DNA from: Vinca minor | Taxonomy: Eukaryota > Streptophyta > Magnoliopsida > Gentianales > Apocynaceae | Reading direction: 5' to 3' | Assembly (NCBI GenBank): GCA_026122235.1 | Contig: JAOCZM010000115.1 | Location: forward strand, 10,638,501-10,702,500 | DNA: 64,000 bases | Shown here: positions 1-11,934 of the stretch, in pieces | Layout: each line of letters begins with the position of its first letter | How positions within the stretch are numbered: position 1 is the first letter of the stretch | Position numbers and translations under genes: made by a program | The notes under the pieces: model-generated | Seen by the model: only the letters and a program-made list of their open reading frames with translations | What the model was told of the DNA's origin: nothing | Database searches by the model: none

Positions 1-81
1 TCATCGCACCGCCACCTTTTATTCACTTTTTACTACTACTTTTATCACCACTTTTCTTTTTATTTTATTTTTTGGTTTCTT

Positions 82-177
82 TTACGGGGGGTGGGGGAAG
101 GGGTATACAGGATTCGATCCTGGGCCGAAACCCAGGGTCATGCTTACCATTTCCACTGGGGCAAGCATCCCATATTG
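82..177 (-). mobile_element. tRNA-derived SINE-like repeat
   Basis: Read on the minus strand it has a box-A-like stretch (GCCCCAGTGGAAATGG) followed by a box-B-like stretch (GGATCGAATCC), the usual internal Pol III promoter pair of tRNA-derived SINEs, then a C-rich and A-rich tail. The short direct repeat ggtttctt occurs at 74-81 and 178-185 and may be the target-site duplication. Eight bases is weak support, so the limits are tentative. Confidence 0.5.
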
Positions 178-1232
178 GGTTTCTTAAACACATAGAGAAT
201 ATTCTATGGTGAAGATACTAAAGAAAAAATGTAAACAATAAATAAATTGAAATAAATATTTAAATTGATGAATAACGGTTTATTAATTGTTAGATTGGGA
301 ATAAATAGCCAAAAATTACATCAAGCAACAAAGTAAGTCTTAATGACATAATGACAATCCTACTTAAAAAAGTGTCGTTGAAAATTTGACAATTTAATAT
401 TTACTCAACAAAATAAGTCTTAATGAGTAATAAAGTTCCCATCAAGAAAAATGGAGCATTAACACATACCGAACAAAGTAATTTTTAATGGTGTAACGGA
501 ATCATAGAGAATTGAATTATTTTTCCTACTCGTAAAATTGATTTTTTATTTATTAAGTCGTCGGAATTTTATCATTAATTTTTTAAATACGAATCAAATA
601 TTCAATTACCAGACTATTACCGAATAGCCAATTTGAAAGTTTAATACCGAGGACAAAAACATTTAGGCAACTTTCATCTATAAAAAAATTAAGAAACTGG
701 TAAATAAAAACTAGTTTAATTTCTGAACTTTAAAATATATTACAGTACCCGCTTTTAATTCAATAATAATGATAATAGTAATAAATCAAGGGCTCCCAGA
801 AGTATAATTCAAGGGTTGCGATCTACTAAAAGATATATTGACGATTTACAATATTCGGTAAAAATTCTAGGGAAAAGAAAGTGAGACGCTAGTAGAGATA
901 GTTATTACAAAAAAAAATAATAAAGAAACTGATGATCATCATCTATATCAATCCATTGCATAAAACAAAAGAAAGAATAAATAAAGAGACAAAAAGGCAT
1001 TAATTTAATACAGGCTGTAATGGACCAAAACTGAGAACATGATTATTATATAATAAATAATATACTACAAAGGCCCTAAAAAGCCCGTAACCCGGGGACA
1101 AGTCCAATAATGTTCTTCCAAAAAAGGGTACATTACTCTCTGCACACCTAGATTTTATAGCCACCCCTCACTTCTCTCTATAAACAATGCCGGACAGGTA
1201 CTTTCTTTGTAACCAAAGTATTTCTCTGACAT

Positions 1233-1427
1233 TATTTGTTTAATTGGCTAGTTTTTTAAGTTGTTTTTCCTAATCATTCAAGTTTTCTTGGGTGTGTCTT
1301 TTGTCTGTTGTCGTGATTTTTTAAATCATTGTATAACTTTTACTTTCTGTGTTTTCAGATTTTCCTTTGATTGTAATGACTTCGGCTATTTGTAATTAAT
1401 GGAAACTAAATTTATTCAGGAAAAAAA
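1233..1427 (+). mobile_element. 5'-truncated LINE tail
   Basis: About 195 bp ending in a run of ten or more A is bounded by a perfect 18-bp direct repeat (aaagtatttctctgacat at 1215-1232 and 1428-1445). There are no box A/B motifs. The T-rich 3' segment resembles plant L1-type LINE 3' ends. A long target-site duplication plus poly-A shows target-primed retroposition. The LINE origin is inferred from the tail only. Confidence 0.65.
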
Positions 1428-2044
1428 AAAGTATTTCTCTGACATCGCTTTCAAATCCATGGAACTTGTTTAATTTACCATATTCCAAGACTCCAAACAG
1501 TAAAAAAAATCTCTGATATGAATAAATCACTTAGTCACAGACACATCAAACTTGACAAAAGGTAATAAAATTAACCCCCAGAAAGGTTAAAAAAGCTAAA
1601 GAAGTCCATGCTTCCCATATACCTAATCAATCTTTTTCAGAATCACATTGAAAGTTTAAAAATCGAATATCCTCAATTGGTATCTGTATATCTATTATAT
1701 TCACTCCCAATTTGTTACGTAAATATGAATAATAATTCATAAAGAAATGAAATATATGCATTCAACAAATTGTGAATAGTTGAAGAAAAAAACAGAGACA
1801 TCATTTAGTACGGACAATTTTTTTCCACATTGAAGAAAGAATAAAAAAATAACCAAAAGAATTTAACAAATACTATTACTACTATTAACCAGAATTGTTA
1901 GAAAAGGAAAATTTTGGTTAACAATTTCCATCTCATCTCAGTTCTAAATTCTAATCAGAATCCAACTAAAGTATTTGCCTTTTTTTTACTTTCCCCTTCT
2001 ATTCAAAGGGAAAAAAAACATTTTTTTTTTACTGCTATGGGGGA

Positions 2045-3095
2045 TCAAATCAAGGCCTGTATGCTACCTTTCTTAGCCATTTTACAGACAGGGCAAGAAT
2101 CGATATAGCCTTCACAAACTTGACAGCAACAGAGGTGTCTGCACGGCAACAAAATCACGCACGAGTTTCGAGAATTACAGCTTTTGCACATCTTTCTCAT
2201 TTTATCTTCTTCATTACCTCTGAAATCGCAGCAGGATTCTGCGTCATCTGCTCCATTACCACCATTGCTTAATAAAGCATCTTCTCTGAGTTGATCAATG
2301 GTGTTGTTTAGAGTTATGATGATTGCTTCATTTTCTTTGGCTACCCTTTGCCAAGCTTGATTCTCTGTTTCCATTTTTACCAAGAAATCTTCAAGTTCCA
2401 TTCTTCTTTTCACTGCATTTGCTATTTCTTCATCTCTTTGCCCCAGTAAAATCTGCGTTTCTGATTCGTACTTTCTTAATAGTAATCCCACTTGTTGCTT
2501 TCTCTGTTCTTCTAAAGCCCATCTCAGCCTGTCACTCTGTTCCATCAAGAATTAAAAAAATCAGACAAAAATTTGAGAAAACTTTCTTTGAAACAAAAAA
2601 AAGGTCGCACAAATGCTCCTTATTTAATCGGGGTTTGAATCCGTGACTTAACAGATAGTGAGTAAACACTTGACCATCGCGTTTAATATTTGAAACGATT
2701 AGGAAATTTTAAAGAAAGCCCATAATCTTTACCTGGAAATTGATTAGCCCATCAATATCTAGCCTCTGTTTCTTCATCTGAGGGACTGGTGGTGGTGGTG
2801 GTGGGCTCTGATTAAACATTATTAATGGAGTTGGGACGTCTTCTGGAAGCAAAAAGCCATTTCTATCAAACAGGAATCTGCCTGGATTATTATTACTATT
2901 ATTTTGTTGTTGCATGTTCTGTAACTGATGAAGAAATCGCATCTGCTGCTGGCGGTGATGATGATCTTGTTGCTGTTTTTGTTGAAGTTTAAAACTCTCC
3001 ATCATCAACAAATCTTGAGGAGGAGGAGGAGGAGAACAACCGTTCCCTATAGAAAACCCAAGATTTTCCGGATACAACTGCGCTTGAACGGCCAT
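2045..3095 (-). CDS. BOI-related RING-type E3 ubiquitin ligase
   Basis: Two exons: 3095-2733 and 2536-2045 (TGA at 2047-2045), joined in phase 0 across a 196-bp GT-AG intron, giving about 284 residues, normal for the family. The N-terminal half is low complexity, with Pro, Gln and His runs. The middle (about 122-230) is a coiled coil beginning SDRLRWALEEQ and including the WRD-like stretch ENQAWQRVAKENEA. The C terminus (about 240-284) is a C3HC4 RING of the BOI/BRG/S-RNase-binding-protein type, with CKSC, LPCRHLCCCQVC and CPVC ligands. BOI-related ligases dampen cell death and gibberellin responses in Arabidopsis; the exact role here is inferred. The ATG at 3095 was chosen because it follows a stop-rich leader and starts the conserved MAVQAQ. 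A TATA box lies about 230 bp upstream. Confidence 0.9.
2595..2688 (-). mobile_element. SINE-like insertion near the RING gene intron
   Basis: On the minus strand a box-A-like (GCGATGGTCAAGTG) and box-B-like (GGATTCAAACCCC) pair is followed by a short tail. An 8-bp direct repeat (tttgaaac) lies at 2587-2594 and 2689-2696. It sits inside the intron (2537-2732) of the RING ligase gene, in the same orientation as the gene. The short duplication and low-complexity tail make this a moderate call. Confidence 0.5.
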
Positions 3096-3323
3096 TTTTT
3101 CTTGTGGGTTGTAACAAAAAAAAACAGTTTTATAAATCAAAATCAAAACCCCTTTTTCCCCTCTTTTTCTCTATCTAAAATCACCAAGAAGAAATTAGTA
3201 ACCAACAAAGAAAGTGGGGGGTAAAATCAAGAACTTGATTTGTTCTTCTCTCTTTGTTGTGGCGTAAGGCTTAAATTTTGGGGGAACATATGAAAAACAA
3301 AGGCTTTGTTGGGTGTATCTTCG

Positions 3324-3334
3324 TTTATATATAG
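3324..3334 (-). promoter_or_regulatory. TATA box of the BOI-like gene
   Basis: The minus strand reads TATATATAAAC here, about 230 bp upstream of the ATG at 3095. With the usual ~30-bp spacing to the start site this predicts a 5' leader of about 200 bases. No other strong TATA motif is closer. Confidence 0.55.
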
Positions 3335-3599
3335 TGGGGTGATTTATATATTGGTATATAATAATATATAATTGTTTTTATTTATTTATTTATTTATTTA
3401 AGGTTATTATAAAGTAACTGAAAAACTGAAAAAATGTCAGAGTGAGGTGGGACCCTTTCTCTCCTCCCTATCTTTTTTTTCTCCCTTCTTTGTGATTCCC
3501 TCATTAAAAAACACTGGCAAATCGGGGTATCCCTTATTCATCATACCACGTACACATGCAATCTTTTTTCTTTTTTTTACCTTTTTGACCAATTCATAT

Positions 3600-4440
3600 T
3601 TTTGGATCTCGATTTCTTTCTAATCCGTTACTGTCAAATAAACGATAATATTAAAGTTATTAAAATCGCGAGTTAGATTATAAAATTATACGATTTTACG
3701 ATCTTTATAGTATAAATCAAGTTAAATCGTATTAAAAATTGTTGGAGGATTGAATCGTAAAGAATCGTCGATCTAAATCGTAAAATTGTAGAATCGAACG
3801 ATCCGGTGCGATTCAAGGATTAATAGTGATTCCCCACTTTCCTCTAGTATGTCTCGAACTCCCGACCTACCGGTTGGAAGTGAAAGCGTCTAACCGCATG
3901 AGCTGTGCTTCGTTGTCGATTCAATTTTGTCTCTTTTCAACTAGGTTGGTAACGCGTTATCTCAAATAAAAAAACATCCACTTGTATTGAAGCCAACATC
4001 TCAACTCTCTCAAGTCTCAGACTCCCATCTTCATCCCTCATCATCCATGTGAGTGGAGGTGGAGATTACATAGAGGATAATAATAACACCTTGAATGGTT
4101 TTCTAGATTAAACATTAGAAATATAGACTTGTTGTTATGAAATTTTTTGGAGTAAAAGTCCTTATGAATTGTTGGTTTGATTCCGAAGTTTATCACTTGT
4201 TAGTATGTGATTTAATTTCAGTTTGTTAGTTATATTGATATTCTTATTTTTTCCCGTTGAAGTATTGTTATATTTTTTTTGCTCAATTGCATATAAAGTC
4301 ATGTCTTATTGACATAAATTTAACATGAAATATTATTTTAATAGTTTTGTCGGATCATCCGATCCGTGCTACGATTCTCATGTTTACGATTTTTTAGACC
4401 CCTTCCGTTCCGAGTCAAATTTGCAATCTTGACAACCTTA
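3600..4440. repeat. Degenerate AATCG-rich repeat with SINE remnant
   Basis: The left part is dominated by repeated aatcg/cgatt words (3640-3830). The right part (4345-4440) returns to similar wording (gatccgtgctacgattc) and ends tcttgacaaccttag, like the ends of low-copy plant DNA elements that spread as AATCG-rich short elements. Between them, 3842-3925 read on the minus strand has box-A-like and box-B-like motifs (GGGAGTTCGAGAC). No convincing target-site duplication was found, so family and limits are uncertain. Confidence 0.35.
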
Positions 4441-6180
4441 GATAATATCACTCCACATTTTTAATTCCACAATAAATTTTAAGTTAAAATCACAATTTTC
4501 TTCGTCTAGTGTATCACAATATGTTTAGTGTAAACAACGTTATTTTTTATCACTTTCCAAAAAAAAATTAATCGTCAAATTACTTAATTAGACGACAAAA
4601 TTTATTCTTAAACCGTCAAATTGATGAGTAAGATATAATATCTACACGGTACTGATAGAAATATTGTTTGCAGTGAAACTAAATTGCAAAAAGTTAGCAT
4701 TATTTTGGCGCTTAATACATTTGTTACTTTTATGTGTGGACAAGTCAATTTCTTTGATTTTTTTTATTTGAATTGGCCATGGTGTGTGAGTCATTTTGGT
4801 CCATTTCATTTCTTTTGCCAAGGATTTCCATATTTCATATATACCATACATATATGAAAGGTTTGTATTAAGTTTTTTTTACCATTTAAACAAGAATTAA
4901 AAGAAAATGGAAATTAACAAAAATCCAATGGTCTACTTATTAGAAGCTGTGACCAGCTGGTTTGGTAATATTACTGTAATATTATTTTTCTTAACAAATA
5001 AGATTAATAAAAAAGATTGCCCTGATAAATATTCTAGTAACTTTTTTTAAAGGGAAATATTCTAGTAACTTATTAGTAATTTAGTACTTCCCATTTTTCT
5101 TTATCTTTTACTGGGAACGTTTAAAGGAAAAAAAAACATCCGAAATCAATGTATTTAGTTATGAAATTAAATTAAGAAATTAATTACCATGATCTATTTT
5201 GGAAATTTGAAGTCAATAATTTTTATAGGAACCAATAAAAAAATATATTCTGAAAACGCGTTCTAACTTATTGTAATTAAAGTTGTATTTGACTTTAATT
5301 AATGTCTTCATTGTTGTCTGATAGAACCTGTTACATATTAGTAGTGCAAGTTTTCCTATTTTTTTAATCATTATGATGAATGCCAGCCAATAAGAAATAA
5401 GTATTTTTGCATTCTATGGTAATTAGAAAATATATGAACTATCAAAATAAAAAAAATTTCAAGTCATGCGGCGAAATGGAAGAGATAGAATTTACACGTG
5501 CTTATCATGAAAGAAAATATTCAACCTTTCCTATTGCTCCCAAAGGAAGAAAAATATTGCAATTTTATTACTTCTAGATGTAGGTCAATATTGAACATTA
5601 GCCTAAAAATTCGTGTTATGCACAAATATACTATTTTTATAAAAGAATTACAATTACCTTTCTGTCAAATCGTAATATACAATTCATTGAAGGGTGAAAA
5701 ATTATGTATACATGAATAACTTATTTAACTATTGCATCTTTAAAAATATCACTAACTAAAACTTGTTTACTTATTCATGAAAGCATTCAATGTACCTCTC
5801 TTACGACTAAATATTGGGTTAGAAGATTGCATTTATGTTTTTGGAGGAAATCTAGTCAATTATGCTCTAAGAAATATTGCACATTGAAGTTTTAATTGGC
5901 AAAAAAAGTCTACGAAAAACTTATTAGATTTGTGAATTTTACCACAAAAAAAGAAGATAAAAGAATTAAAAAAAAAAATCGGAGGAAGGCAAAAACGAGA
6001 TAGAATAAAGAAAGAGTGTTTACTAACTAAATTCATAACGTATATTAAGTATTGAAGGAAAGAAATAAGATTTAAAAGACTAAAGAAAAAAAAAGTAAAA
6101 GATAAAGAGAGAGTTTACGGACGTGTGGTAATAAACTTGTTTACTCGACACACTCTTGAAAAAATTTATATATGTTTGAT
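4441..6180. other. AT-rich intergenic, no gene seen
   Basis: Only short, low-complexity frames occur. I see no conserved protein motif, tRNA fold, tandem array or terminal inverted repeat that I could defend. Confidence 0.6.
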
Positions 6181-6410
6181 TAGGGGTGAGCATTGATTTC
6201 GAAATCGGTAAATCGGTAGTTTGAAATCGGTTTTTTCGGTATTTTTTTTTTTTGAAAATATCGACCTATTTCGAATTCGTAACCGATTTACCGAATTCGA
6301 ATTCACCGAATTGGCGAATTCGGAATTCGGTTTCTACCGATTTGGAGGTTTTTTTCTTTTTATATTAAATATTATTGGCTATTGAATATTATTTTATATA
6401 TAATTAGCTA

Positions 6411-6451
<41 letters not shown>

Positions 6452-6762
6452 AATAATATTATAATACGAAATTGAATTCGAATTCCCCGAATTGGCGAAT
6501 TTGGAATTCGGTTTCTACCGATTTGGAGGTTTTTTCTTTTATATTAAATATTATTGGCTATTGAATATTATTTTATATATAATTAGCTAATATAAATATA
6601 TATATATATATATTTAAATAATATTATAATACGAAATTGAATTCGAATTCGGTATACCGAATTCACTAAAATCATGGTACATACCGAATTACCGAATTCG
6701 ATTTACCAAATTCAAATCGAATTCGATCGGTAAATCGGTTTTTACTGAATTTGCTCACCCCA
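6181..6762. mobile_element. hAT-like MITE with internal duplication
   Basis: The ends are inverted copies: taggggtgagca at the left and tgctcacccca at the right. The interior is built from cggtaaatcggt / accgattt words that can fold back. About 185 bp of the interior is present twice in tandem (roughly 6290-6480 and 6485-6660), each copy with its own (AT)n run. The base ttgat occurs at both borders, but I cannot show a full 8-bp duplication. No transposase coding is present. Confidence 0.6.
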
Positions 6763-7637
6763 TTGATTGGTAAATAAGTTTGTTTATATGTACCAATATT
6801 GATTAATAATTCGCCTTTTTGACATGATTGCAAGTTCAAATCATATTGAGGTATCAAAGTTTGTCTATTAATTTGATTTAAATTTAAATATGATAAATGA
6901 TAAATTAATTGTTTACACTTTTTGTCTAGATAGATGTCGAATTCGTGGCCGAATATACAAACAAGATTGATATATTTTTAGTTTTGCTCATCTCTTCGAT
7001 CATGCCTTTTGATTTGATCTAAAAAATAAAGTGATAGAAACTAATCTTTTGTTGTGTTTACTAGTGAAATTTCGACAAGCTAACATCTAAATCAAGAGTA
7101 GTTTTATCTTGGTAGGTTACTAAGTTTAAAACTTACATCTAAGCCAATCAATACAGTACACTTAGAATTGAACTTACATTAATTCTCTTTACTACGTGTA
7201 CTGCACTCATTGGCTTGGATGTAACTTATAAACTTTAGTAGCCTACCAAGACAAAAAAATTCCTAAATCATTGAGGGAAAAAGGAAGAAACATAAAGAAA
7301 AAGAAAGAATATTTAAAGATTTGCTTTTATATATTTTTGGGCATTTTCAACGATTTAGTGCATGCCTTTTCAGTCCCCAATATAAATAATGTGTGGTATG
7401 TTGGATTATTTAACGAAAGCTACTGCTTCCTACCATTTGCAAGTTCCGTACTTTGCCACAACCTAATTGCTTTATTTTACTTTTTGCTTTATATAAGACC
7501 AATATTTTTTTTTTCTCCAGATATTAAAAAAAAAAAAAAATCTTTAGAAAAACTATCATTATCCACGTTCCTCTTGATTTTTATTTTTTTATTTTTCAAA
7601 TTGATTGTCACGTCAAAGGAAATTCCATTGTCTAATA

Positions 7638-7889
7638 CTCCCTCCATTCCTAAATATAAAGACTCTTGCATGATTTGGTAAAAATTAAGAAGTTATCAAT
7701 TCCACCTAAACTTTCAATACTACTCCCATCCTCCCTCTCTTTCTCTCTCACTTCTATATTATAAAGAAAGGAAAATGTTGAGGGTATAATTGAAATGAAT
7801 TGTTGACACCTAACAAAAGAACCTTAAACGACAATTAATTTGGACTCCTAGATTTCTCCTAAACGATAATTAATAAGGAATGGAGGGAG
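7638..7889. mobile_element. Stowaway-type MITE
   Basis: The termini are ctccctccattcc and ggaatggagggag, perfect inverted repeats of the plant Stowaway (Tc1/mariner) consensus, flanked by TA on both sides (7636-7637 and 7890-7891). It is 252 bp and noncoding. A shorter relative lies at 30148-30333 and shares the start ctccctccattcctaaatat. Confidence 0.85.
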
Positions 7890-8509
7890 TACCATTTAAC
7901 TTTGTCACTACAATCTTACCAAGATACATATTAATCAATCACTACTTTTACCTGATAATGTTTTTCGTGTCATGAGACCTTGTGATCCACCAAACATGAG
8001 CACAAATGAAACTCTATTGTAACTAATATCTCCAAATGATCTTGTTTATTTGCTATTTATATATTTGATAGGTCAATCAATAATAACATTCTTATTCCAT
8101 AAAGAGTATATCATAATCAATTGAATTATTATTCAAAATTGACAAATAATTTGCACTATGAAAATAGTACAAAGAAAAGAAGAGGAAAAAAAAGAGAATA
8201 AAAATAAGTGATTTAGGATTAGGTGAAAAAAAGTTGTTAATTTGACATTTGCGTAACACACGTCAATAGTCGAATCATTTATTCTAAAAATTGTAAAATA
8301 ACTATCATTCGATAGACTTAACAACTGTTTAATTTTTTAAAGAACATCTCATTTATATTTAAAAACTTCGACGGTTTAATCATACAGTAAAAATGGGTTC
8401 CGTGCTGCATGAAAAATAATGTTCCTAAAAATATGCTTATATCCAGAAGGGGAAATCGTGGTTACACTTCCCAATGTCCTATGTATATCAGTGTCACAGC
8501 GACAACAGA

Positions 8510-9406
8510 GATGCTCACAAAGCGTGTCAATTATTTTGAGTCTAATGTTAAATTTTAAAATGAGATTTTATCTAATTTGAAAAAAATATTTTTTTATGTA
8601 AAGATTAACAAAAAATACCATTACAATTTATCATCATATTTGTTCTTTAAAATATACTAAAATATTTTGAAAACATAATTTTAAAAAATACAATTTTTAT
8701 TAATTTTACAAATATATAACAAAAAATTAAATCTTTATTTTTAAAAGTCATGTTCAGTCGAAACCTCGAACACCCCACTCTGGATGCTCCCAATGCGCTT
8801 ACAGTGAAAGGCATAACATTTTCTCTGAAAACACACGAAAGTGTTTGGCATAGTCAGGAAAACTCACTAAAAAAATGAAATGAAATAATGAGAACTATTC
8901 AGGAAAAAAGAAATTGAAATTGGAGAGCGGGCCCCATGTGCTGTCCCCACCTACTATATGTTCCCATCAAACCTCCCTCCTTCCGGCCTGGGCGTTTTCA
9001 TCTGCAAACCACGTGAAACCATCACCATTAACACGTCCCATACTGCCATGCACAAATTGTGGTTATGGTTTATTGCAGTTTACTACCATAGATTAGAAGA
9101 AAGTTGCATTTTGATCTTCTATTTCCAAATTAGGGATGACACTGGTATAGTTTTTTCCTGATTCCGATTGGTATGCGGCTCGATTTTATGACTCATTTGA
9201 GTCCAGAGGCGTCTCAAACATTTTGGGGGCCATGTGCAAATTTTTTAAATAAGGCTCTACATAATCGGAAAAAGTGACTTTCATGTAAATATAACAAAAA
9301 ATCATTACAATTGTATCATAATATTTGTTCTTCAAAAAGTACTAAAATATTTTAAACATAATTTAAAAAATACAAACAATTTTTTATCACTCAAACAAAC
9401 ACAAAC

Positions 9407-9474
<68 letters not shown>

Positions 9475-9540
9475 TCTATATATATATATATTGAGGCCCC
9501 TAATTTATCGAGGCTCATGGCCGAGCACTCGAACACCCTC
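8510..9540. repeat. Two diverged direct repeats around an (AT)n block
   Basis: A segment near 8510-8780 and one near 9205-9540 share words in the same order: a cattacaatt..tatcat core, atatttgttctt, tactaaaatattt, aaacataattt, then a cgaacacc border. They look like two old copies of one unclassified element. The second copy is interrupted by a long (AT)n microsatellite at 9411-9491. I found no termini or coding capacity. Nothing else was recognised between 7890 and 9975. Confidence 0.45.
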
Positions 9541-9974
9541 TTAGCCGCACCGTTGATTTACGTAAATCGACGATAATTCCTTTACAAAAATGGTAAAGTC
9601 GGAATCAACCCTTACCCAATCCGATAAATTATGGTAAAGACTTTTTACCGACCGAAATAATTGATACCAATATACATATATAATATAAATAATACTTCTA
9701 CTTTCAAGGAATTTTAAAAATTAAAATACCTTCCATACAAATATAAATAAAATTATTATATAAGTGGTTTAGTAAATACTCTCTCAACACCTTAAATATT
9801 TTTTCTTGGTTACATTAATACAAGTATATTTGTATTATTGTACTTACTTTTCACCCAACAATGAATGAAATATTCTATTATTTTCAAATTCTACACCTTA
9901 ATTATTTTGCCATGAATATGATTATACAATATTATATGACTCTACAAAATAGTCTCTCAATCTATGATATTTTG

Positions 9975-10163
9975 CGTCAAAGAGGTCTGCAATTTCAATG
10001 CAAAGTGAGCTCGACTCAGTGATCGAGAGGCCCCAGCTCGACACCCTCCTCATACATGAGGGCAAGCTTTAAAAAGTCTCCCTTTTCTGTGACTATCTCC
10101 TTCTCATTCGAGACAGCTTCTTCTCTCATGCTGAGCAATCGCTCAGCCCGGACTTTAAAAAAA
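9975..10163 (+). mobile_element. tRNA-derived SINE, family A
   Basis: The element starts cgtcaaagaggt, carries a box-B-like stretch, and ends in a short A run after the conserved cgctcagcccggactt. A perfect 16-bp target-site duplication (aatctatgatattttg) lies at 9959-9974 and 10164-10179. The 5' and 3' ends match the copies at 11752, 16166 and 16796, so this is a diverged member of the same family. Confidence 0.8.
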
Positions 10164-10808
10164 AATCTATGATATTTTGTAGAATGCTAACCAGAAATTG
10201 ACTTAATTGCTTTACATTTCTAAATTGATGAATATTAACGATATAGACCGTTCAATGCGCTTATTATGCTCTTCAACCCGTGCACTAACATGACAATCAT
10301 ATAGTTGCAAGTGACAAATGAGGGAATAATTTGTCATTTTCATGACTATTTAACAACGGTTTTCTTCTAAATACATTGACTAACTATTTTGAGACTTCTA
10401 AGAATGTTTTTCAAAGATGGAGCACTAAAAGTACAATTACTCTTAGTCTAAAGTAATAAACTGCAATAAAAACTTTTAATTAATTATATTATTTCTCTGA
10501 ATTTGACTGAGAAACAAGCAGAGCTAGAGACTCTACGATGATGATGAAGTTTGAAGTTTAAATGAGGGCAGGACTCAGGAGGGAAAGCCAAAGTCCCATG
10601 CAGGCTTTGTGTTCGACGAAAGTCCCAAAAGAGTGCAAATTCCCAACCACTATTGTCTCGTTTTCTTTTTCACCTTTCTGCAAAGTGACACGGACTGTAG
10701 CTCCCCGGCCCACTCCTACACGATAGTTTCCGAAATTTGACTACTACTTTTGTCAAGTATTTTACACGGAAAGAAACCCATATTTCACGCTCAACCCCCA
10801 CTTCCCAT

Positions 10809-10941
10809 GGGTGAAAATCCTGTGTCCCGTTCATATCCTCATCCCTCTCCCCAGCCAATCACAATTCACCCCGTGTATATATAATTAAAAAAATATTTAT
10901 ATAATAAATTCTGATTGGTTGGGGACAGAGAATTTTCACCC
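10809..10941. mobile_element. Short foldback MITE, family C copy 1
   Basis: The inverted ends are gggtgaaaatcc and gaattttcaccc, continuing inward through a second pair (ccaatcacaatt / attctgattgg), so the whole 133 bp can fold as a hairpin. A perfect 8-bp target-site duplication (cttcccat) lies at 10801-10808 and 10942-10949, consistent with a hAT-type element. It is noncoding. Confidence 0.8.
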
Positions 10942-10992
10942 CTTCCCATGCCCCCCCCCCCCCCCCTAGGACTACCCTCACTACTATTATGT

Positions 10993-11128
10993 GGGTGAAA
11001 ATCCCTTGTCATCATTCATGTCCCCATCCCTGTCCCCAATCAATCAAAATTTACTATATAAACATTTTTTTTTCCAATTATATATACACATGGTGAATTG
11101 TGATTGGTTGGGGACAGAGGGTTTTTTG
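10993..11128. mobile_element. Short foldback MITE, family C copy 2
   Basis: It has the same architecture as the copy 50 bp upstream (gggtgaaaatccc at the left, ggttttttgcccc at the right, with inverted ccaatcaatc / tgattggttgg arms). Instead of an 8-bp duplication it is bordered by a 32-bp direct repeat at 10962-10993 and 11129-11160. A 16-base C run precedes the left repeat. Confidence 0.7.
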
Positions 11129-11751
11129 CCCCCTAGGACTACCCTCACTACTATTATGTGTCATTTGCAGAATTTTGAGGATGTAAATCAAGGTGACTCA
11201 GCGGCCCGATCATGTGGGAGGACTAGTCTTAGCCTATCACAAGAAGTCACTCCACATTGGAGGGTTGAAACTTCCACACTGTGGTTGTCAAGATTCGATT
11301 ATACGTCTTTGTACACAATCTATCACCCTGAAACCAACTGTTCCATAAATCATATATACCAAATAAATTTGTCCTACAACGTGCATATGTAAATAATGAT
11401 CTACCTCTGCAAATGTGCTATATTATCATGCAAGAGTATACTTAATTATTCTAAGTAGAGTAGTTTAATTTATTATTAAATGAAATAATAAACTCAATCA
11501 GTATCATGACACAAGTATATTAGTGGAGGACAAACATGTGTGAATCTCATAGTTCTATGGTTGTACATTAAATTAAACTTTACTTCAACCTAATATAGGG
11601 AATGATCATGAACTTCCTAATAAACTACTCTCCTAAGGTAGTTGATACTTACTTGTATAGCTGACCGGTCCATTTGATGCATCTAATCCTTTTCTTTCTT
11701 TCTTTCATTTTTTATTTTGAAAGGTAAGTCTCTTTAAGTGTTTATGCCTTT

Positions 11752-11934
11752 ATCAAAGGTGTCCTACCTCAGTAGGGCAGACACTTGCCCATGACCGTGA
11801 GGTCGCGAGTTCGATATCCTTCATGTATATGGGGCAATCTTTAACCTCTATTTTCTAGAATTACTTCCTCCTCTTCTGAGGCACCTTTCTTCCCTTCATG
11901 GGGCAACCGCCCAGCCGGACTTCAAAAAAAAAAA
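11752..11934 (+). mobile_element. tRNA-derived SINE, family A
   Basis: It starts atcaaaggtgtcctacctca, has box A and box B (gaggtcgcgagttcgatatcc), and ends in about a dozen A after gccggacttc. A 16-bp target-site duplication with one mismatch (aagtgtttatgccttt / aagtctttatgccttt) lies at 11736-11751 and 11935-11950. This is the most complete plus-strand copy and a good reference for the family. Confidence 0.85.

Larger units (their letters stand above)
1..2044. other. Gene-free AT-rich flank
   Basis: I see no conserved protein, splice-supported exon or RNA gene in this stretch. Open frames are short and low in complexity. It holds two retroposed pieces, listed separately (a SINE-like repeat near 82-177 and a LINE tail at 1233-1427). 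The last few hundred bases probably contain the 3' untranslated region of the minus-strand RING gene that ends at 2045. Confidence 0.7.

Noticed and set aside
3842..3925. tRNA gene candidate
   Set aside because: Box A/B-like words are present, but no cloverleaf arms pair; it is better read as a SINE remnant. The same applies to the other box A/B hits.
9411..9491. (AT)n run as a cruciform or origin signal
   Set aside because: Simple (AT)n tracts are common in plant intergenic DNA and also occur at 6418, 42367 and 44177 here; nothing else supports a special role.
10991..11392. 133-codon plus frame
   Set aside because: It starts inside a foldback MITE and shows no domain; composition is that of noncoding repeat.
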